Translations under genes and position numbers: made by a program
In this document: positions 58,927 to 64,000 of the stretch, one piece after another
Layout of the letters: each line of letters starts with the position of its first letter
Position numbering within the stretch: the stretch's first letter is position 1
Assembly (NCBI GenBank): GCA_051453625.1
Contig: JBOZIK010000001.1
Location: 188,879,331 to 188,943,330 of the forward strand
From: Welwitschia mirabilis
Taxonomy: Eukaryota > Gnetophyta > Gnetopsida > Welwitschiales
Length of the DNA: 64,000 bases
Reading direction: 5' to 3'
Notes under the pieces: model-generated
What the model was told of the DNA's origin: nothing
Databases searched by the model: none
Seen by the model: the letters and a program-made list of their open reading frames with translations, nothing else

Positions 58927-60919
58927 TTATTTCTAGTTTTTTCATTTCCCTTTCTACTCTTTTTCTTTATTTTTCTTTATTTTACCTTTATATTAATCCC
59001 TTTTAATGGTCTTTTTTAACATTTACATTTTAGCAATTTTCATTTAATAATTTCCATTTTAGTACCTCTCTAGTAAGTGGTCTTGGTGGAACCTAAGCTA
59101 ATTATTTTTATTTTTCTATAAATTTTCTTTTAGCTTTAACATTTTAATAGAATATCATATTCATTTTCATGTAAGGTGAACATATTTGTGTAGGCTTTTT
59201 ATTTTAATTTCTTCTTATTTCTTTTCATGTCTCTCTTTTCTTCCATTTTGATAGGTTTAAAAAACATTGAATACATTAAAGATGTGTTTTATATTTTTGT
59301 TTTTGTTTCTATTTTCCTGCATTAAGTTTCCACTTTCAATATTACATTGTTAATTCCTATATTAGTTTTCATTATAATTTTATTTTATTTTAGGCTTTTA
59401 CATATTATTTTTCATATTTTCTTTTCTATCCATTTTGCACACTTACTTATTAAATTAATCCTTTTCTTTCTTGTCTTTTCCACTCCATAGTTTTCATGAT
59501 TTGTTTTCTCCCTCTTGACTAGTTTTACTATTAGACCTGATTAGAACTAATATCTTTTTTTATAAAAGTCTATTAAATTATTATTTTTAATATCCTTTTA
59601 TTTTTACAACACTATAATAAAATTTAATATTCTAAAATCTCTAATGAACTAGTAACACAAATCTAATGGTAGTTTCATTGAGTCTCTCCAAATTCAAACA
59701 TGGATCCTAATACTAAAAATAGATGTAGAGACTTTTTTAAAAGTACATCAAAGTTGATAAAATGAATTAAATTAATTAATAAAATGATCAAAATCATCAT
59801 TCTTTATTCCAACTCATCAATATAACTCCACATTTAATTTTCATTTAAAGTTTTCTTTTAACAAACAATCTAGATAAAAACTTAAAAAATACATATAACC
59901 TTACTGTTTAGGTATTTTTAATGAATTTTTTAATCTTTTAATGCTCATAGAATAAATTTCAATTTGTCTATGAGTCAATGTTTACCCCATTTTCATGATT
60001 TAAAATCTAAAGATCCATATCTACACCTCAAAGATTTTGAATGTATTTTAGCCATAATTGCATAAAGATCTAATAGTTTAAATGTACTTAAGTTTCCTCT
60101 ATTTTTGTTCTACCTTAAAAACCTAAGTCTTGGTTGTATACATTGAAACCTATATCTATTATAACTAGGATAGACTTAAACTGATCTTTCATCAAGAAAG
60201 TTTTCTTAAGTCATAAAAGAAATGTCCTTAGAAGAAAGATAATGAAATCTTAATAAAAATATCATGAAACCTACTTTCAAATACTTAAAATTTTCAAATA
60301 CCTCATACTTGAATGCTCTCGATATGGCTTTAAACATAGGTAAATTATAAGCTTATTTTATAAGGGACTTTTCTTCAATCATCAACAACTTATAGATACG
60401 ATGTATAAAGAAAGTTTTCTTGAGCTTGTAATAGGTGTAGCACATGAATTTTGAAAGACCATTTTAAAAGATCAAAGAATTAAGAAAATCATAGTAAGAC
60501 TTTTAGATCCCATAATATCATGAAATCCTCTAGTATCTTTAAGATTACTCACATTTCTAAGCTTAATAACAATATGGATGAGATTTTAAAAAAGATATAA
60601 TTACTTAAAACACATACTTAGCTCATAGTTATGAAAAATAAGTGTTTCATATTCCACATAGACATATATAAGACCACTGAATGTTCTTCTATCCATATGT
60701 TTAAGGATACACTTAAGGAGTGAGTCAATGTTGTAAGATGAACTTAGCAAATCCAAAGAGCAAATAACCCTTACTCTAACACATACAATCTTGGATAGAG
60801 AAATCATCCAAATTCCTCTTGGAGGTAAGATAATAATAATAAGAACCATGTATATACAAACTAACTCAGAAATTCATATCCTTGATCATCTTTTACCTCT
60901 TATCATTCATTCTCTAATA

Positions 60920-61400
60920 ATTATTTCTCATCTTCTAATAATCAACCTTTACATTCAAATCCATTAGATGACACACTTAATAATTTCATGGAATTACAAA
61001 CTCAAGTTAATAGCCAATAATAAAAACTGAACTAATGAACTTCATATAAACTTCAAATGTTAGAAAATGTGCAACATTTAAATTAAACTATCACTTACAC
61101 AATCAAATAAAAAAGGTAAACTTTCCATTACCCTTAAATCTAATCCTAGAGATGTTAATATTATAGGAGGGGAAGATAAAAGTCACATTATAGAATTCAA
61201 AGTTAAAAGTCTTAGAAGTACAAAGAAAATCAACCAAGAGGTAGAGAAAAAGAACCACTTAAGAACCAAGTTTCAATTAAGCCTATTAATGTAGAGAAGA
61301 AAGTAGAGGAAAAACTTAAAAAACATGTTCCACCTCATAAGGATCCTCTGCCATTTCCTTGACAATGTAGAAAGGACAATATAATCCCTTAATATTTTCA
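60920..61400 (+). pseudogene. Athila-like gag C-terminal region
   Basis: The + strand reads SNPLDDTLNNFMELQTQVNS, matching the S-L-E-D-x-L-x-x-F-x-Q-x-x-x-x-x-x motif downstream of the Athila capsid domain. After stops come SNPRDVNIIGG (P-N-P-K/R), a charged glutamate/lysine-rich part, and HVPPHKDPLPFP (Y-x-P-P-x-P-F-P) before protease. Several stops. Confidence 0.78.
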
Positions 61401-61584
61401 AGGAAGTATATAGTACTATTGCTATTTAAGAAGTTATTACAAAGTCTTCTCATATGTCAAATTTCTTAAGAAGTTACGCATCATTAAAAGAAGAATGAAT
61501 GTTATAAATAAATTCTTCCTAGCTTGACAAACTAATGTAATCATTTAAAATCAAATCGTTTTAAAATATAAAAATCTGAATGGG

Positions 61585-61990
61585 CTATCATCATAATTAT
61601 CATTGGAGATAAATACATTAGGCAACCTTTATTAGATCTTGGAGTAAGTGTTCATATTTTTCCTGATTGTGTTTATAAATAATCTAGCCTAGCTAAACTT
61701 AAAAATACTAAACATCAATTGCAATTGATTAGTCATTCTTTGAAATCATTACTTAGATTAGTAGAAGATGTGATCATTTAAGTTGATAATTATTTCTTTC
61801 TTATAGACTTTATATTCTTAGAGATGTAACAAGATACAAATCATTCAATTTCTATAATTCTAATTAGAATTTTTTTTACAAATTTAAATGTCTTTCTTAA
61901 TTATAAAAATGATCTTATGAAAATTTTTTTTGGAATTATGACTATTAAATTTAGTGTTTTCAATACCATGAGATAACATGATGATATTGA
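61585..61990 (+). pseudogene. Retropepsin-like protease of the Athila-like element
   Basis: The + strand reads IRQPLLDLGVSVHIFPDCVY, in which LLDLGVSVHIFP stands for the A-L-L-D-L-G-A-S-V-x-L-x-P active site with the catalytic Asp kept. LISHSLKSLLRLVEDVIIQV and DNYFFLIDFIFLEM follow, then the MKIFFGIMTIKFSVFNTM end (K-L-x-F-G-N-M-T-x-E-L-N-I-F). Most of the 130 codons are in one frame with three stops, making this one of the best preserved domains here. Confidence 0.9.
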
Positions 61991-62129
61991 TAGAGTTTAC
62001 TTTATTGATGGGCTTGATAGTAAATCTCATAAGCTTAAATCTTCCCTTTGTGAGTAAAATATTATTTCTTCTCATTTATCTTTTGAGTTTTATTTACATT
62101 CTCATTTTGGAGAAATCTTTATTTTAATT

Positions 62130-62290
62130 TAGAGCTACCTGTTAAGGATTTGAGATATGTTTATTTTAAGGAGAATCCTACTTATTCTATGATTATTCAT
62201 TCATCCATGTTTTCATCTAGCAAGGATGTTTTGCAAGAGTTGTTGGAAAAACATGAAAAATTCATAGGTTGGATTTCTTATAATTATTAA
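62130..62290 (+). pseudogene. Pre-RT region of the Athila-like element
   Basis: The + strand reads NLELPVKDLRYVYFKENPTY then SMIIHSSMFSS and LQELLEKHEKFIGWI. These match L-K-P-L-P-x-H-L-K-Y-A-F-L-G, x-V-I-I-S-S-x-L and L-L-x-V-L-x-K-H-K-x-A-I-G-W-T. RT should follow but is not recognised. Confidence 0.85.
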
Positions 62291-64000
62291 CATTTTAAGC
62301 CTAGAGTTTATACTTTTTATGTCCTTTTTAAGTTCCTAAATTCATGTGTGGATTCATGTCATAAAACCATTTTTATTTTTAGCCATCACTTGATTCCCAT
62401 TTTTATAATTTTGAGCCTAATATCCATGATACTTCTAATTTTTTTCTTTCATAGTTCATTAATTAATCCTTTCCTAAGAATAGTTAAATTTATTAAATGA
62501 TTTAACATTGAATTTATTTCTTGATATCTCAACCTTGGAATGGTTAAATTAATCTACAAGGAATTAACTGTTACCTAAGGATGCTTATCTCATGGAAGAT
62601 CCTAAGTTTTACCCTATATTTAATCATTCCATTAATTCCTTTCATATACCTATTTCACTTTCAAATGATTTCATAAAGTTCTATCATCCACATCTTTTAT
62701 CATATTATGAACCCATAAGACTTATCAATTTTGGTTAACAACCTTTTACATAAAATAATAATAAGTCATCTTTATTATTATAAGGTTTTGTTTGTGATTG
62801 AATTATTCTTCTGTTTTCAAGAGTAATTTATCTTTTCTTTAAGTTCTCTTATTAAAGTTTGCATATATTATGATTTCTAAGTTGGAATTAAGGAATGAAA
62901 AATGATTTTTCGACTTTTATGTTATGATTTAGTTTCAAGCATTTATGGTAATGAGTTTATTTCTCTATTAGGCTAATGAACTAATCACCTCCTTTTATGT
63001 GCTTCAAAATAAAAGAGAGAAAAATTATAATTAAAAAAATATAGTATTTAGCACATATTTCACTTTAATTTTTATCATTGAGTTTAGTTAACTACATTGG
63101 AACTATGATTGCTTATTGGCAATGTAGCTCTAAGGATTTATTTGTGGTATGTTTATCTACATTAGACCTATAAATTCTTACTAGCAATGTAACACTAACT
63201 TCTTCATGCACAACATGTTAATTTTGCTGGAAGAAAATATCATAACTCTGAATGCTTAATTTGATTAAATGATTTAAACATTCCACTTATAAGGAAAAAT
63301 ATTAGGAAAAAAACTAAGATGGGTTTGGAAGATCTCATTTGATGTACTTACTTTAACATTTATTACTAGAAAATTATTTATTACTCTTGAAATTACTTTG
63401 TCTTTCCTTATTAACATGTTTTCTTTCTTGACAAGTAATCCACTTAAAATTATAAAAGTAAAAACTAGGCCATTAGTTACATCTTAGTCTTAATTATTCA
63501 TATGTTACATGGTTAAAATTTCATTTCCATTTTTATTTCTCTCATTTTTCATCTTATTTTACCCTTTCAATTCACCAAAACCCTTCACTTTCATCTTTGA
63601 AAAAATACACTATAAAAGAACAACTATGTTTCTTATGATTTGATTAAGTTATTCAAGTTTAGATCCATGATAAATCAATCTAAGCTATTGATAGGACTAA
63701 GTAATCTAGTGATTGCTATTTCAACTTATTTTTATAAAACTCATGTATTTCAAACCCATTACACCTTATACACTAGCTTTTCATGATCCTTTCACTTACT
63801 TTTTCATTTTCCTTTGAGCTAACATGCTTTTGCTAACTTTTTCTAGTGATATCAATAGTTTTCACAGGCATCACTATGCATTTCTGCTATAATCTACTAA
63901 GTTCTTACATACTCTATTTTCACAACATCTTCTATCATTATACTCTATTAATGAATCTAATTTCTATCTAAAACACTATTTTTTATTCATTTCTCATAAT
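62291..64000. other. End of window, nothing further recognised
   Basis: About 1.7 kb of A/T-rich sequence. The RT of the Athila-like element is expected here, but no RT motif could be read in any + strand frame, so it is deleted or fully decayed. Confidence 0.4.

Larger units (their letters stand above)
56446..60900. other. About 4.4 kb without recognisable genes; likely 5' side of an Athila-like element in part
   Basis: A/T-rich, stops in all frames. Long T-rich stretches occur at 58930-59520. Because an Athila-like gag follows at 60920 on the + strand, the 5' LTR and untranslated leader of that element probably lie somewhere in 57-60.9 kb, but no second LTR exists in the window to define it. 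Confidence 0.4.
60920..62290 (+). mobile_element. Degenerate Ty3/gypsy (Athila-like) element, gag to pre-RT
   Basis: On the + strand a gag C-terminal part, a protease and the pre-RT line follow one another in the right order and spacing. Beyond 62290 the frame fades and RT is not readable before the window ends. The wording of each domain is of Athila type and close to that of the - strand element at 31-36 kb, though the DNA is too diverged to align by eye. Confidence 0.82.

Noticed and set aside
1-64000. tRNA, rRNA or organelle-derived genes
   Set aside because: I looked for tRNA T-loop words and conserved rRNA words and recognised none; a covariance-model search would be needed to exclude short or decayed copies.

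Overview
This is a window of a plant nuclear genome, most likely a seed plant. It is very A+T-rich (G+C looks below one third by eye; I did not count it), has almost no intact reading frames, few CpG dinucleotides, and many old LTR retrotransposons whose proteins are still readable through stops and frameshifts. Plant-type split gene fragments with GT/AG borders are present. The heavy C-to-T decay recalls very low-GC, methylation-decayed gymnosperm genomes such as Welwitschia, but that species guess is inference. Twelve runs of N break the sequence; several are flanked by the same sequence on both sides. I see no complete functional gene.

Region 1 (1-6940): a candidate LTR or promoter near 700-1050, two large gaps, then about 4.5 kb with nothing recognisable. 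Region 2 (about 6946-21800): the most gene-like part. It is bordered by two blocks of sub-terminal repeats in opposite orientation, and the right block ends in TTTTTTGTAGTA, close to the TTTTTTGTAGTG end of a CACTA (En/Spm) transposon. Between the blocks lie fragments of unrelated host genes, all on the + strand: ribosomal protein eS26, a PDIL2-1-like protein disulfide isomerase (four exons), an O-fucosyltransferase-like protein (four exons), and three unrecognised coding-like pieces. A reverse-strand Ty3/gypsy remnant (gag, protease, RT) lies in the middle. I read this as a gene-capturing CACTA element later hit by a retrotransposon.

Region 3 (21801-30990): decayed sequence with small tandem repeats. 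Region 4 (31000-36010): a reverse-strand Athila/Tat-like Ty3/gypsy element in the order leader, gag, protease, RT, RNase H, integrase, with an (AAT)n microsatellite expanded inside the RT. Region 5 (36011-43818): nothing recognised.

Region 6 (43819-56440): a 12.6-kb reverse-strand Ty3/gypsy element with both LTRs (about 0.43 kb), near-identical 5-bp flanks, a primer binding site of the initiator-Met type, and gag-protease-RT-RNase H-integrase packed into 44.3-48.4 kb. Its 7.5-kb leader side carries, in the opposite (+) orientation, two diverged copies of one unit: a long minisatellite, a conserved TATAAATA box, and a multi-exon gene that resembles the plant mobile domain (PMD) family. This is the best candidate for an unusual system in the window. 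The minisatellite units look like alternately decayed copies of an ACGTCA-type core. Region 7 (56441-64000): repeats followed by a forward-strand Athila-like element (gag, protease, pre-RT region) that decays towards the window end.
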